This document shows positions 47,745-59,469 of a DNA stretch of 64,000 nucleotides, piece by piece. The translations under genes and the position numbers were made by a program. Location of the stretch: NCBI GenBank assembly GCA_039619475.1, contig CM077115.1, positions 481,690,400 to 481,754,399 of the forward strand, read 5' to 3'. Below the pieces are notes generated by a model. The model made no database searches. It was not told the DNA's origin and saw only the letters and a program-made list of their open reading frames with translations. Within the stretch, counting starts at the first letter, position 1; each line of letters starts with the position of its first letter. The stretch is from Icerya purchasi (taxonomy: Eukaryota > Arthropoda > Insecta > Hemiptera > Monophlebidae).

Positions 47745-49150
47745 TATTTAATAAGTTTCCGACATTATATGATCTCTTAAATATATTAATTGACGGCGAA
47801 AAAGCGTTTGACACCACATGGATCGAAGGTATAATATTTAAACTAATGAAGCTTAAGTATCCTGCGGGATTAGTACGTACAATAAAATCATATTTACTAA
47901 ATAGAAAATTTTATGTTAAATTAAATAATTTTAAGTCACCCGTGGAATATATAACTCTACTGGTGTACCGCAAGGAACATATTTATTTATGTTATACGTA
48001 AGCGATATACCCAAATCTTCTTTGAATGTCCATCCCTCGTGAACGAACGCTCTTCTTTGTACTCCAATCTGCTATCACTCAAACTCCCTATTCCTTATTG
48101 TGCTTCGTATATCTTATCATTTCCGTCGATCTCCGTTATTCCTATCCTCAGCTCTTTTATCTTATTAATAGCTGACCAAACCTACATTTAACTGATCCTT
48201 CTCCCTCGTGTCGTTTCTGAGCGAAGATCCTTTGTTGACATGCCCAAAGGGAGATAAAAAAAAAAAAAAATACCCAAAATTAAAGAGTCTGAAACATACC
48301 ATGCAGACGATACTGCGATACTAGCGGCATCTTACAGAATAGACGCAGTAATAAACAGACACGCTTAAAATAACAAATACAATAATAAAATACTTTAAAA
48401 AGTGGCAAATTAAAATAAATGATAATAAAACAGAAGCTATTTTATTCACTAGAAAACGACCGCATATATGAAAAAACAAATATATATCAAAAATAGTGGT
48501 GTAGAATGGAAGGATGAAATCCAATACCTAGGATAAAAGATTAACGTTCACAAAACTTATTAAGAATAAAGTTATAAAAGCTCAGCAAAACATTTGTTAC
48601 CTAAACCCTTACGTTAGTAGGCAATTGCATTTAACATCTCAAAACAAGCTTATCATTTATAAACAAAGCATTTTGCCAATACTATCATATGCAGTAATAA
48701 TTGTATGGCCTACCAGTTAAATTATCTTCCAGGAACTTCAAATAATTCAAAATTACTGTCTAAGAATAATTCTAAATAAACCGCGATATACAAGCATCAA
48801 CTCCATGCATAATCACCTAAAAATGTCATACATTCAAGAAATAATTACAAAGAACACGCGGAAATATTTTGACCCATGTAGTACAAACTTTAATTAATAA
48901 TATAGGTGACTACGATTACCAAACATTTAGGCATAGACACAAAAAATACAAAAAAAAAATAGATGGATAAAACACATCCTACTGACACTTAATTGAAGTA
49001 TTCTGCAACTCTTGTGTCTTGGCGACATTATGAGAAAATAAGCGTTATGTAATTAGTACTTTTAAGCTATTATAAGTTATTAATTTAGTTTCCTCGTATT
49101 TAACTAAGTACCTGCATTTCAGTTCCAGCGCACAGGTTAATACTGTCATA
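47745..49150 (+). pseudogene. Jockey-type LINE RT relic, split by a family A insertion
   Basis: Before the insertion: LINILIDGEKAFDTTWIEGI, FKLMKLKYPAGLVRTIKSYL, LNRKFYVKLNNFKSPVEY and a broken GVPQG box, ending at SDIPK (47785-48015). After the insertion: HADDTAILAAS (48303-48335, in place of YADDTAI), then WQIKINDNKTEAILFTRKRP (48402-48461). The far end resembles the C-terminus of Jockey proteins (LKMSYIQEIITKNTRKYF near 48818-48871). The 3' end is not fixed. Confidence 0.7.
48016..48270 (+). mobile_element. LINE family A, 255-bp 5'-truncated copy with target duplication
   Basis: The copy starts within the C-terminal coding region (FFECPSLVNERSSLYSNLLS, LKLPIPYCASYILSFPSI) and ends with the family tail gatcctttgttgacatgccc and an A tract. 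It is flanked by the direct repeat atacccaaa at 48007-48015 and 48270-48278, and the RT frame of the host LINE continues on the far side. This fixes both ends and proves insertion by a 5'-truncating mechanism. Confidence 0.88.
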
Positions 49151-50879
49151 GATTAAATTACTAATTAATCATTTTATTGTAAGATTGGTTGTTCATGCGT
49201 GCAGGTTTGTTATTTTGTAATTTTTCCTGCGAATTAAATCTTGTTAAGTTAACTAATAGTAAGTAAATTAATAACTGACATGGCAACCTCTGGTAAGAAA
49301 CATTTTCTCTTTCGGTGCTACGGATAATAATTCCTGGTAAATGTCTGTATCGTATTATATTGAACGTGTACATATAAATGTTTTTTCTTCTTCTTCTTCT
49401 TCTTCTTCCAATCTGTTCTTTGATTACATCATTTGTGGAATGGGAAAATCTTTTTTCGGTAGAAAATAATCTGGCTTCGTCTTCAAACATTTCTTCGAAT
49501 TCTTTTTTTTTCCAGATACTCCGTATAATATTATTCTCGAATCCACTCTAATACCTGCTGCTATTTATTATGCGATTTATAGCCACCCGTTTAGCCCATT
49601 CTTTAATATTTTCGTACAGTCTCGATCAAGCCTTCGAAAATTATCTGAAGTGATTTTAAGGGAAATGAAGTCCTTTTGAATTTTTCTGTTTACTCTGTTC
49701 CCTTCTTTTAGTAATGTATTCCACGCGACTAAATACAAAGGAGAACGTAATTAAAACCCGCATTGAGAGAACTGCCGCTTTTGACTTTTTTCAGGTTAAT
49801 ACCGCGGCCCTTTTTAAGTTCTTTAAAATTCTTTAAGGGCGCCTTAATCATTTCTTCGGTATTTTTAATAAAACTTTAAACAGTTTCAAACGTAACCTGT
49901 TCACTTTAAATTTTATTTTTAGAGTATTTATTCAAAATTCCCCATCCTCGCAATGAAATTACGAAAAATGTGTAGATTATTTAAGTTGAAACACGGACGA
50001 CGCGTGAAATCCGATTTTTAGAAACGGACTGATTTGTATAAATCTGCCTTGTACACCTTTGTGTATGCCAGTCATGTTTGGTTCATTGTCATAAAATTGA
50101 CTTTAGTAATCGTTTCGTACCTAATTCATTTTTTTTATAATTTATCAGCAATAGGCCGCATCGAATACTCCCCTGCTTGTTCACTTACTTCTGAAAAAAC
50201 AGCAAAACTTTTATTAATTTCATATTCATCTCTTTTGTTTTCTATAACGAATTACTGATTTGTTTGTTTTGCGAGGCATCGTGTGTGCGCGAGCAGCACA
50301 TTTACAGACTACGCGTACATCAGTAAATTTAACGATTACTATCCGAAATTTATCTTATAATGATAAATAAACTTATTTGGAACGTTTATTTACCCATGTT
50401 TACATTGCGCTGCACATAAAAAGTTAAATTGCAATAAAACACAATCATTATTCACGGCGCGTTTTATTTCTGTTCATCCATCCTACACTTAGATACAGCG
50501 AAATAAATGAAGATCTGTTCAAATAATGCTAACTTAAGCATAAGTAGTGATAATAAAACATAATAATAAATAAAATATAGTAAATAATAATGAGGTAATA
50601 TATTTAAATGGTATCTAATAGTAGTGGTATAATGATAATACTAAGATAAATTTAGATTTGTAATAGTATTAGTGGTAAGGGTTTTATAAAAGTAAGAGTA
50701 TTAATAATAATAATAACAATACTACTGCCACTAATAATAATAATAATAATGATAATAATAATAATAATACTAACATAAATAATGTAACATTTTTTCCCGA
50801 TCATTCGGGACCATTTGAATTGTTCGTCTGACCAAAATATAGAAAACCTATACCCACTGGCCCTTGCCAAGCAGTTAAA
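49151..50879. other. Non-coding DNA
   Basis: A (TTC)n tract at 49386-49409 and an (AAT)n-rich stretch at about 50700-50770. No gene recognised. Confidence 0.3.
50700..50770. repeat. (AAT)n microsatellite
   Basis: Imperfect ATA/AAT trinucleotide tract, interrupted by CAATACTACTGCCAC. Confidence 0.9.
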
Positions 50880-51099
50880 TTTTGTCTCCTCTTCCTTTTC
50901 CAGTACTGCTTCTTAAGAAGAGGCCGAGGCTCGATCAAATTTCCTTCTGCTTCGTCCGTCAATGCTTTTCTAGCTCACCCTAACTTTTTTTCGTCCTACA
51001 TCATCAGGTCATATCCCTAATAGTATTTTGTACCGGTTAGATATAATTTCAAGGGTCCATCCTTCCTTTTCAGAAGATGATATATTAGAGAGAATCTAG

Positions 51100-51915
51100 T
51101 CGTCGATTCCAATATCTTCTATTCGCCGTATCGATCATTCTGCTGGGGATGTTAAAATCTCTACTAGATCTGTGGAGCTCAAGTAACACCGTCCTTCTAA
51201 ATTTATTTTGATTTACAGACTCCCTTTTTCAATGCTCCAAATGTCTTCGTTTTAGTCATATTGCGAAACACTTTCCTAGCTCTTTCTCCATTTATTCTCA
51301 TTGTGCCTCTCAACAGCCTGTCGCAGAATACAACAACCTTCAATCTCCCCCTTTGCCGCAATTGTAAAAGCTCGCACTGTGTCTTTGATCGATCCTGTCC
51401 GGCTTAAGACAAAAGGACATTAAACGCATAATGACCTTTGAAAATATCTCTTTCCAGAAGCTGTCTAAATTTAAAACACCCAGTTTAGTTTCTAATGCCA
51501 TTTCATATGCTCTTTCCTGCAATACTTTTTCCAAGTCCACAACTTCTGATCCTGCTTCTCTTTTTAACTTTCACTCTCATTCTAAATCCCCTACCTTTCA
51601 CAAACCCCATAACCCAAAGACTCCTCCGAAATTTTCGCCTTAGTTTCCTTCTCTTTCATCCACCTGCGTTCCATTCTCCTCCAACAAGATCTACTTCTCT
51701 TCCGGTCCATCCTGAAAAGGAATATTTTCTCCCATTTACATCAATCAATAATAACATACTTTCTTTGATTACTCTTAATTCTTCTTCATCCCCTGTTATT
51801 AAAACTATTTCCACCGCCATTATGAAGCTACTGGCTTCAAATAACACCACCTCTTCATCTTCCTTTGCCGATTCTCTGTCTTTCTTCCTTTTGAGTAATA
51901 TTCATCCTAGTTAAT
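51100..51915 (+). pseudogene. Family A ORF1 relic (gag-like)
   Basis: Around 51125-51190 the frame gives RRIDHSAGDVKISTRSVELK, an RNA-binding-like segment known before the knuckles of LINE ORF1 proteins. Knuckle one is CSKCLRFSHIAKHF (last Cys changed to Phe) near 51234-51275. Knuckle two is CRNCKSSHCVFDRSC near 51356-51400. A Ser/Pro-rich C-terminal region follows (51431-51910). Stops and frameshifts break it. Confidence 0.6.
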
Positions 51916-52698
51916 TCTTTTATAACCATCAAAGAAAAAAAAGAATTAAAAGCTCAGGGCTGAGTCTTCCCTACTTTTTCTTGCAACTCTCCTCTTTCTT
52001 CTCGTAATCTCTCTTCTACTTATCTGGCTACTTACTTCTCTTTCATATATTATAAAACATCTGGGTCAATTACCCGAATATATAATTTTAGCTATAAATG
52101 TTACTCTTTTTTCGGTTTTCCTTCCATTTATTAAATATAGCAATCCTGAGGTAGCTATAACTATTTTCGGGCACAGATATATTTACTTCAGCCTATCTTT
52201 CTACGGGTGCACTGACGTTGAGATGTCCTATGCCATCTTCAAGCTGAACGGTATTTGCACTATTATTTGTTGTCTTACGCAAGTTACTATTACAAGGTAC
52301 GAGTATATTACTGCCTACTGTGCTATACGCATATCAGTTAGCTTTAATAGCTGCAAATCAATATATACTGGCACTATACTGTCTGCATGGATGCTTTTTA
52401 AATCTTTTTCTTTTATCAGCATCTTTTTTATCCTGGTAATCAATTTTGCTTTGCTCATTTTACTTTTTTTACCCTTCCAATTTCCCTCTAACTCACCAGT
52501 CACGACTTGCCTTTTTCTTATCTTCAATTAGTACAACTCTCTTCTCTTGTCCACCTTACCTACTTATTTCACCTTTTTAATATTATTGCTCTTCATTTTA
52601 CTTCATGTTCCCTGAAATTTATATTGCATCTTAAATGTTTTTTCCCTCTTCTCTTTCATCACTTTCTCTTTCCCTCACTCTAATTTACCGGCGTTCTA

Positions 52699-53979
52699 TT
52701 GTGCTTTCTGTATTGGAATTTTTGTAGTCTCAGGACCAGCCAAAATTCATTAGAGGGTGTAATGCGTCCATTACAGTTTGTAATTGGTACTTTATATTAT
52801 ACCAAACGGGAAATTAATACCAATAATAAAAATGAAAATTTTGCAAAATGTGATGAGAGAGAAAATGTGCGTGTGTGTGAGATCCTATTGTCAGATGGTG
52901 TTAAATAGCCCAGCAATGACGACCACATGCGAATCGCGCATCTTCCTTCAGATCAAGTCTGACCGGAAGGGGGAGAGAGAAATCTTACCGCGCTCAGTTG
53001 GATTGTGAGTCAGTTGTGTTTTGAAAACGGTAAAAATCGGTCATAAAGATAAAATGTTTTTTTACAAAAAATAAATACCGACTTCAAGGTTTATTATAAA
53101 AATTTAATAAAAATGCACGCATTATTAAGGATAACTCAAAAACTACTAGTCAGATCTTGATCAAATTTAAATGGGACCACATGAGAAGCACCAACTTTCA
53201 AATAAAAGAAGAATCATCAAAATCGGTTCATCTATAAAAAAAAAAAAATACAGTCGAATTGAGAACCTCCTCCTTTTTTTGAAGTTGGTTAAAAAACCCA
53301 TTCATTAAGCATCGCGCAGCATCATCACAACCTATCCGACATCTAGTAATACGTAGAATTTTTTCATTTATATTCTCGTACTTTAATAATCTGGTTATAC
53401 CTATATTCGGTCGTATTTATAACTGTCTTTTCAGCGGTCGGTCGTTCCAGCATAATCGGTGTGGAACAAATTTAATTCATATTCTTCTGACTTTAATATT
53501 AGAAGCCTAGCGTTAGTTAGATGCGATCATAATGATGGTTATGAAGACTCTGCTATCCTCATTAGAGATGACATTCCTTTTCACATGCATAATGTTTCTC
53601 TAAGTCTTCCTCCCTGTTCACCCAACATTGTTCACATGACCTTCGGCACTTTCCTCTTTCTTCCTTTTTGAATTCCATTCTTCAGCTGTTTATTATCAGT
53701 GGTGATTGGAATGCTCATTCTCCATTGTGTGATTGCAGAGTCTATAATATTAACAGCACTATTCTCGAGAACTCTATCCTTTCTGAGAATTTGATCATTC
53801 TTAATGACTTCTTTCCTACTTATTTTAAGAGTTCATCTATCAGTTACTCTCTCGATTTGACTTTTTCTTCTCCTAATATTGTCTTTAACTATAATTGGAG
53901 AACTCTTATGCGTTCCTACAGTAATGGTCATATTCCTATTCTAATAACTCTTGCAAATTTTTCTTCTCATACAACGTGA
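52699..53979 (+). pseudogene. Family A endonuclease, interrupted
   Basis: The endonuclease begins with FLYWNFCSLRTSQNSLEG (52705-52758; the WN motif). It is broken off by inserted sequence and resumes at about 53480 with VRCDHNDGYEDSAILIRDD, then FIISGDWNAHSPLCDCRVYN (53692-53751), SLDLTFSSPNIVFNYNW and SNGHIPILITL (53911-53955, the SDHIPI motif with Asp changed to Asn and a Gly). Roughly 25 residues expected at the junction are missing. Confidence 0.7.
52760..53440. mobile_element. Inverted-repeat element inserted in the family A endonuclease
   Basis: The core has inverted ends accgacttcaa (53087-53097) and ttgaagttggt (53279-53289). The inner sequence (for example tcttgatcaaatttaaatgg and gtcgaattgagaacctcctc) is of a type I recall as a common interspersed repeat in several insect genomes. 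Sequence from about 52760 to 53085 also does not belong to the LINE and may be the longer form of the same element. Exact limits unknown. Confidence 0.55.
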
Positions 53980-54094
53980 ATCTGCTAACTCTAAGTGAAA
54001 AAATGTCAGCAATTAACATTCCAGTTCGGTTTTCTTCTCTTACTATTAATCTCATGATAAATTGTTTTATCTATCTTTCTTCTCTATTTCTCTA

Positions 54095-54885
54095 CGCTTC
54101 CAGGGTTCTCCCCTTAGTCCTACTCTCTTCAATATCTGCACTATTAATGTTGCCTCTCTCCTTTTGAATTCCTGCTATTTGTTTTTTATCGATGATATCC
54201 TGCTTTTTTCTTCTGCTTCCGATATTTTAGCCGCTAACGATGCTCTTAGTTCGTCTCTTACTACGCCGGATCACTCCCTGTCCTCAATTCATCTTTGTTC
54301 TTCTATTATTTTTTCGCGTCGTCCTTATAACTTTGTTTTGATTAATGTATCCGTAAACAATACACCTCTTCCTCACGTTAATTGCTTCTGCTATTTTGGA
54401 GTTTTTCTCAACAGTCGACTGACATTCTCTAAACATATTATTATCCTTCCTTTTTTGCTATTGCTGAACTCGCTGAAAGTTCTATCCCCAACGAAATAAG
54501 GTGGTGATCCTCATATTCTGATTTCTTTGTATAAATCCATTATCTGTTCCAAATTCGATTACTATTCCTTTATCTATGGTTGTACCGCTAAATTCCATGT
54601 CTCTAAATTGGACACTATTTAAAATTCGTGTCTCTTTGGCTTTCTCTTACTATTCTTAAGTCTACTCCAATTCCAGCAATTCTTGCAGAGTCTAACACAC
54701 CGCCCTTATCTCTTCGCAGACCTTATTTAGGCTATTGCATCCTAGCAAAACGTCTTCCACTCACGCGTCCTCCACTCTTACTCATTCCTATCTTTCAATT
54801 TATAAGAATTGACATTTTACACCCAAGAAGATCCCTGTTTTGGCTTTCATTTCTCTTAGCCTTAGTCCATTTTGACCTTATATAA
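54095..54885 (+). pseudogene. Family A RT palm and thumb relic
   Basis: QGSPLSPTLFNICTINVASL (54103-54162) is the RT motif B region, and LFFIDDILLFSSASDILAA has FIDD in the position of YADD. NCFCYFGVFLNSRLTFSKHI follows, and, after frameshifts, the thumb ISLYKSIICSKFDYYSFIYG and LKSTPIPAILAESNTPPLSL with RRPYLGYCILAKRLP (54660-54765). RT domains before motif B are absent, so at least 150 residues are deleted. Confidence 0.7.
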
Positions 54886-55019
54886 TCTTATATAATGATC
54901 TCCCATTTTTTTCCTTTAACTTTGCCGATCTCTGCCATTCTCTCAAACTATTTTTTCTACCTTCACTTTCCAAGTCCCTTCCTCGAGCAATAATTAAATA
55001 GGAGTTCTACAGCACTATC

Positions 55020-55885
55020 AGTTCCTAATTTCGAAAAACATGTAACCATTTTCACAGATGGCTCCAGGGGACCTCATGATTTTGGAGCTTTCTTTGTCCT
55101 TCCGAATTTTAACTTTTCAGGATCATTTCGTTTTTCTTCTTTCTGTTCCATCTTTACAGCCAAGTTGACGGCTACTATACGTTCTATTATTTTCATTTCT
55201 TCCAGTTATCTGTTTTCCAGATATTTGATTATTTCTAACTCTATGAGTGCCCTTTAAACGATCAGCTTATCCATTTCCGACCACTCTTCCGATTTCATCA
55301 TTTTTCGCATACGCTATCTTATCCACTTTCTTTCTTCTCGCTACTTCATCTGTGTTGATTTGCTGTAGGTTTCCAACCACATGGGCACTGAAGGTAATGA
55401 GACCGTGGATTCCTTGGTTCGGGTTGTTGCTTCCTCTCGTTTCTTTTTTTAAAAAAAACATCCATTCTTTAACCCGAATTCCCAATGTAAAAAATTTCAC
55501 CTCACACTTTGGTCAGATTTATTCTATTTTCGTTTTTATAATTCGCTTGTGTTTTAACCATTCTTCTCGTTCTTTCTCTCGTTTTCGGTATCTCTCCAAA
55601 TTTCCCTCTTCACCTCGATGAAACGATAGTTTGCGATGCCAATTACATCTTCTTCGAATGCCCATTCCTTTCTGTCGAACGTTGTTTTCTATATTCTTGT
55701 CTGCTAAAACTCCCTGCTCCTTATTGTGCATCTTATATTCTGTCCTTCCCCTCGCCATCCATTATTTCACCCGTTAGTTCCTTTATATTGTCCATATTTC
55801 ACCGAATCAAAATTTAACTGGCGGCTTTTCCCCTTCTTATTGTGTTTGGGTGTGTAGATCCTTGGCTGGTGTGAAAATTTTAGTA
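55020..55885 (+). pseudogene. Family A RNase H, C-terminus and tail
   Basis: RNase H opens with VTIFTDGSRGPHDFGAFFVL (about 55046-55103; first catalytic Asp retained), continues with FCSIFTAKLTATIRS (catalytic Glu changed to Lys) and ISNSMSAL (catalytic Asp changed to Asn). VSNHMGTEGNETVDSL lies near 55375-55420. The C-terminal region FFECPFLSVERCFLYSCLLK then PAPYCASYILSFPSPS (55651-55765) matches the tails of all the shorter copies. The 3' UTR has the GATCCTTGGCTGGTG tail variant. Confidence 0.75.
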
Positions 55886-58034
55886 AACGTCAATAGATAT
55901 TTAGCAAAAATGGAATTTTACATTAAAAAATTGATACATTATATTTAAGAATAACACAAGTTTGATGATCTTCATGCACAGGATACGACTGAGATGGAAA
56001 AGTTTCTGGCTGTATAAAAAGAATTATAGAAAAAATTCATTTATACGTAGTCTAGTCCTAGGTGAGTGTAGAATAAAGAGTTTCTCAATGTTATTTTAAA
56101 ATAACTAGTTACCACAGAAACATGGGGACATATATATATGACTCTACCGGGATAAAGAAACTAGTTTCTAATTCTCATCAGTGCTATAGAGTTTATTAAC
56201 TTGGGAACCTTAACTTCCCAACCATTGACCCTATTAAAAAGCATAGAACTCACTTTATTATAAATACCTTAATAATATTTTTTAATGAGAAAAACAATTT
56301 TTCGTTTATGAAGTCATTTGAAATGAACGATCCTTTAATGTTTAGTTCACAGTTATTATAACAAATTTCGGTTTAAAAAAAAAAGTAGTTTAAAGAGGAT
56401 TTTATTTGATTCATTATCTATTGGACTGAAAAGAAATAAAATTTGAACCGAATTAGTTATAAATAATCTCTAACAATCGCAGGGCGGAAGTGGAACAGTA
56501 ATGGAAAGGGAAGAGGAGAAATTGCACAGAATATAGTAGAACAAACGCGATATTCTATGGACGCTTTGTCAGTTCGAATATAATTTATCGGATCTCGGTC
56601 AGAAAGAACAGCAAAATGATTGATTAAAAATTCGTTCGAACGAAGAAGAGAAATGTGGCTTTAATGGCGGTGGATGCGACAATTTTTTTCGCTTCGAAAT
56701 GTTTTCCACGAAAACCAGCCATCCATCTTTCTCCGGTTACTGGCGGATGATAAATAATTTTATTTCGAGAAAAGTTACTTTTGATCACAAAATGCTCGCG
56801 TGCAACTAAATTAACACGGTCGCTATTGATAAACCCGGCACACTGATTGCCGGAAATAATACAGACAACACAAAGAAACATATGTTACGTTTACCAAGAT
56901 ATATCGTTTGCTATCGTTTCGGCTTTGATTAAGATGCTACGCATTCCAAGTCTGCCATAAATTTCCAATACCTCCTCCCGACTTCATCCATAGCTGGTAG
57001 TTCTTCTTCGTCGGTGGCGCGATAATCGGAAAAGTCATTTACCCTCGGGACGCCGAAGATGGAGTAATGGTAAAAGTGGCGTTTGTCTAAGGCCCGCGCA
57101 CCAATACCAGAACTTATTGAACATCGGGCTAGTGTACACATTCGCACAACGGAATACTAATTCGTAGCAATGATTAAATTAAACCGTCAACGATCGAAGA
57201 AATAGCGTGACAGTTGGCAATCAGTTCATAGTGCTCTTACCCTTTAAATACCTAGCTGCCGATATTGCCCTTTCTTCTGTTACACATGCACATTACGCAA
57301 TAGCATGAATGCTGACATATTAGGAAAATTTACACTGTTTTCCGTCCTAATACGCTCCGTCTGCTAGTAGTGGTGGAAAATTGATGCGCTAAAATTTACA
57401 TGTAAAATCGTTTTAATAAAAAATATTCTAGAGACCAAGGGAATGATAGAAAAGAGAATACAAAATACTGTGACGGTTATCCTCTGATGTCCCTAACTTT
57501 CGGAAGCGGTTTTTGGAATTAGTCTAAAATCCGAAATTGAAAATTTCCACGATATGTTTCCGAGTATGAAAAATCCGCAAAAATACCGTTCCCTAAACAA
57601 ATGACTCTTTGCAAAATTCGGGTTTTTCCTCACACGTATCGGAAAAAACCGTAATGCTCATCATCACGTATTGAGCATGTATCAATAAATGAAAACTTAC
57701 CCCTTCAGTAAGAGCTCGGGTAATGATGAAGTAAGCCTTTCGAGAACTGATGAGTACAAAAATAACCAAAAAGCATCGAAAAGAATTTCAAGAAAGTCAC
57801 AGTATTCATCTAGCAGGTATTCATTGCTTTAAATTTTAATGTTGTCGAAAAATTAATGGTTTTTAAACTTCTCTAATAAAAATGATGCAATGAAACTTTT
57901 GCAATCAAAAAATATAAAGTAGGTAATTAAAATAATGTAAATTAAAATAAGCGTGAATAATATTAATCACAAATTAAGAATAGCGGAATTCTACACTTTC
58001 TGCTCCCATTGTTCAACATATTTGACATTTAAAA
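55886..58034. other. Unique non-coding DNA
   Basis: No transposon or gene recognised. Opposite-strand frames at 56624-56881 and 56929-57147 have no motifs. Confidence 0.25.
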
Positions 58035-59095
58035 CAAGTTCAGTCAAGCATGATGTTTCATGCACTAAGGATTCGGTATATAATTTACATTTACAATACT
58101 AAATTCAAAACAAAGAAATCTGATTTTAAAGAAGGTGAGACACGTTATTTTTCGCGCTTTTTTGAACTTTTTGCCAAATTCGAAGGTTTCGTTAAGAAAA
58201 TGAAATACGGATTCGTTCCCGACAAACGGCGATCTTTCCATCGACATATATCACATGCACATGACCAGGTAAAAAAACTATTTTTTCAAAAATTTCGAGC
58301 TTCAGCGCCCCGAGGGCCCTCCGATGTTCCAAACTAGAGAAATATACAGGGATGCGCATATTTTTAACCTTGTTCAAAATTTTTAGCTAGGGGACACGTC
58401 ATTTTTCGCGCTTTTTTGAACATTTCACCAACTTTGAAAGTTTCGTTAAGAAAATTAAATACGGATTTGTTCTCGACAAATAACGATCTTTCCATCAATA
58501 TATCACATGACTGGGAAGAAAAAAATATTTTTTTCAACAATTTTAAGCTTTCGGCGCCGCGAAGGCTTTTTTTTTGGGAGGGGCTGCCTCCAGGGCCTAA
58601 ATATAAAATTGTAAGCTCGGCTATAGGTCTCTTATAAAGTGGTCCTTTGCGCATATATATTTAAAATATGTTTTGGTTTCTTTAACTTTTTTACTCGGGC
58701 TATTGCTTACATGAACATCCTTTTTTTTGCTGATTTTAGCCCCAAGAGGGATCTACATAATTTTTTAACCGTTATTTTTTAACTTAATGGAAAATCTTTT
58801 GCATTCTGTTTTATATTTCGAATTTCACTTTTAAAGGGTTATCTAGTGATGAGTTTTGAATTTTTAAGTGATTTTTAGGTAATTTTAAATTCCATATTAT
58901 ATACTCTTGACAGTTTTTTGAGGTTTTTGCCGCTCGTGGTAATCAGTTAGTTTGAAATTATAGATGTTCTTAAAGATAATTTTAATTGTAATTTATGATC
59001 CAATTTTGAACTTTATAAGACAAATCATTCGTAAGTTATTGATTTGTATTTGATATTTTTGTCGCTTCTGAACCATCTTATTAGGATTCCCTAAA
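58035..59095 (+). repeat. Repeat family B, copy with doubled core
   Basis: Two head-to-tail core units at about 58136-58392 and 58393-58650 both open with ACACGTTATTTTTCGCGCTT or a close variant. Each carries GTTTCGTTAAGAAAAT, a GATCTTTCCATC box and a GAGCTTCAGCG/AAGCTTTCGGCG box. The second unit continues into a distal part (TATATACTCTTGACAGTTTT near 58898 and CTGAACCATCTTATTAGGAT near 59067) also present in the copy at 40513-41500. No coding. Confidence 0.65.
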
Positions 59096-59469
59096 AATAT
59101 CGAATCATGGATTAAAAAATTGAGAAAAATGTATTTCGATTTAATTCCAAATCAGATTCTCATAAATACTTCAATGAGTATCCTTGTACTTATACATATG
59201 TGTTTTCAAAAAGACTTGTAATTCAGTATGGTTGCGATGAAATTAAAACAAAAAAAATTAAAAATATAAATTGTGTTAATCATTAAATAATAAAATATTG
59301 TCTGAAAAATAATCACCACTTATTGGCTATTTTTAACAACTTCGAAGATTCCATCTCATAATTTTATCACAGTCAAAAGCATTGTGAAGACTGGTTAATA
59401 ATTCATGGTTTGTCAACTAGTTTAGTTATACTCCATAATCTACGTATTCCTTTTGCCACTTAAGTATTT
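59096..59469. other. AT-rich spacer
   Basis: No feature recognised. Confidence 0.25.

Larger units (their letters stand above)
50880..55885 (+). mobile_element. LINE family A, longest copy
   Basis: This copy defines family A. In order it carries ORF1 with knuckle remnants, an endonuclease split by an insertion, the RT palm, thumb, RNase H, the C-terminal FFECPFLSVER region and a 3' UTR ending near 55885. The presence of RNase H and of a C-terminal Cys/His segment places it in the I/R1/LOA-like group, not in Jockey. The RT fingers (between 53980 and 54095) are deleted. Numerous stops and frameshifts; inactive. Confidence 0.75.

Noticed and set aside
57747..57785. Second hammerhead-like motif (ctgatgag ... 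cgaaaag)
   Set aside because: The bases between the two core boxes cannot form a stem II and no stem I partner is present.
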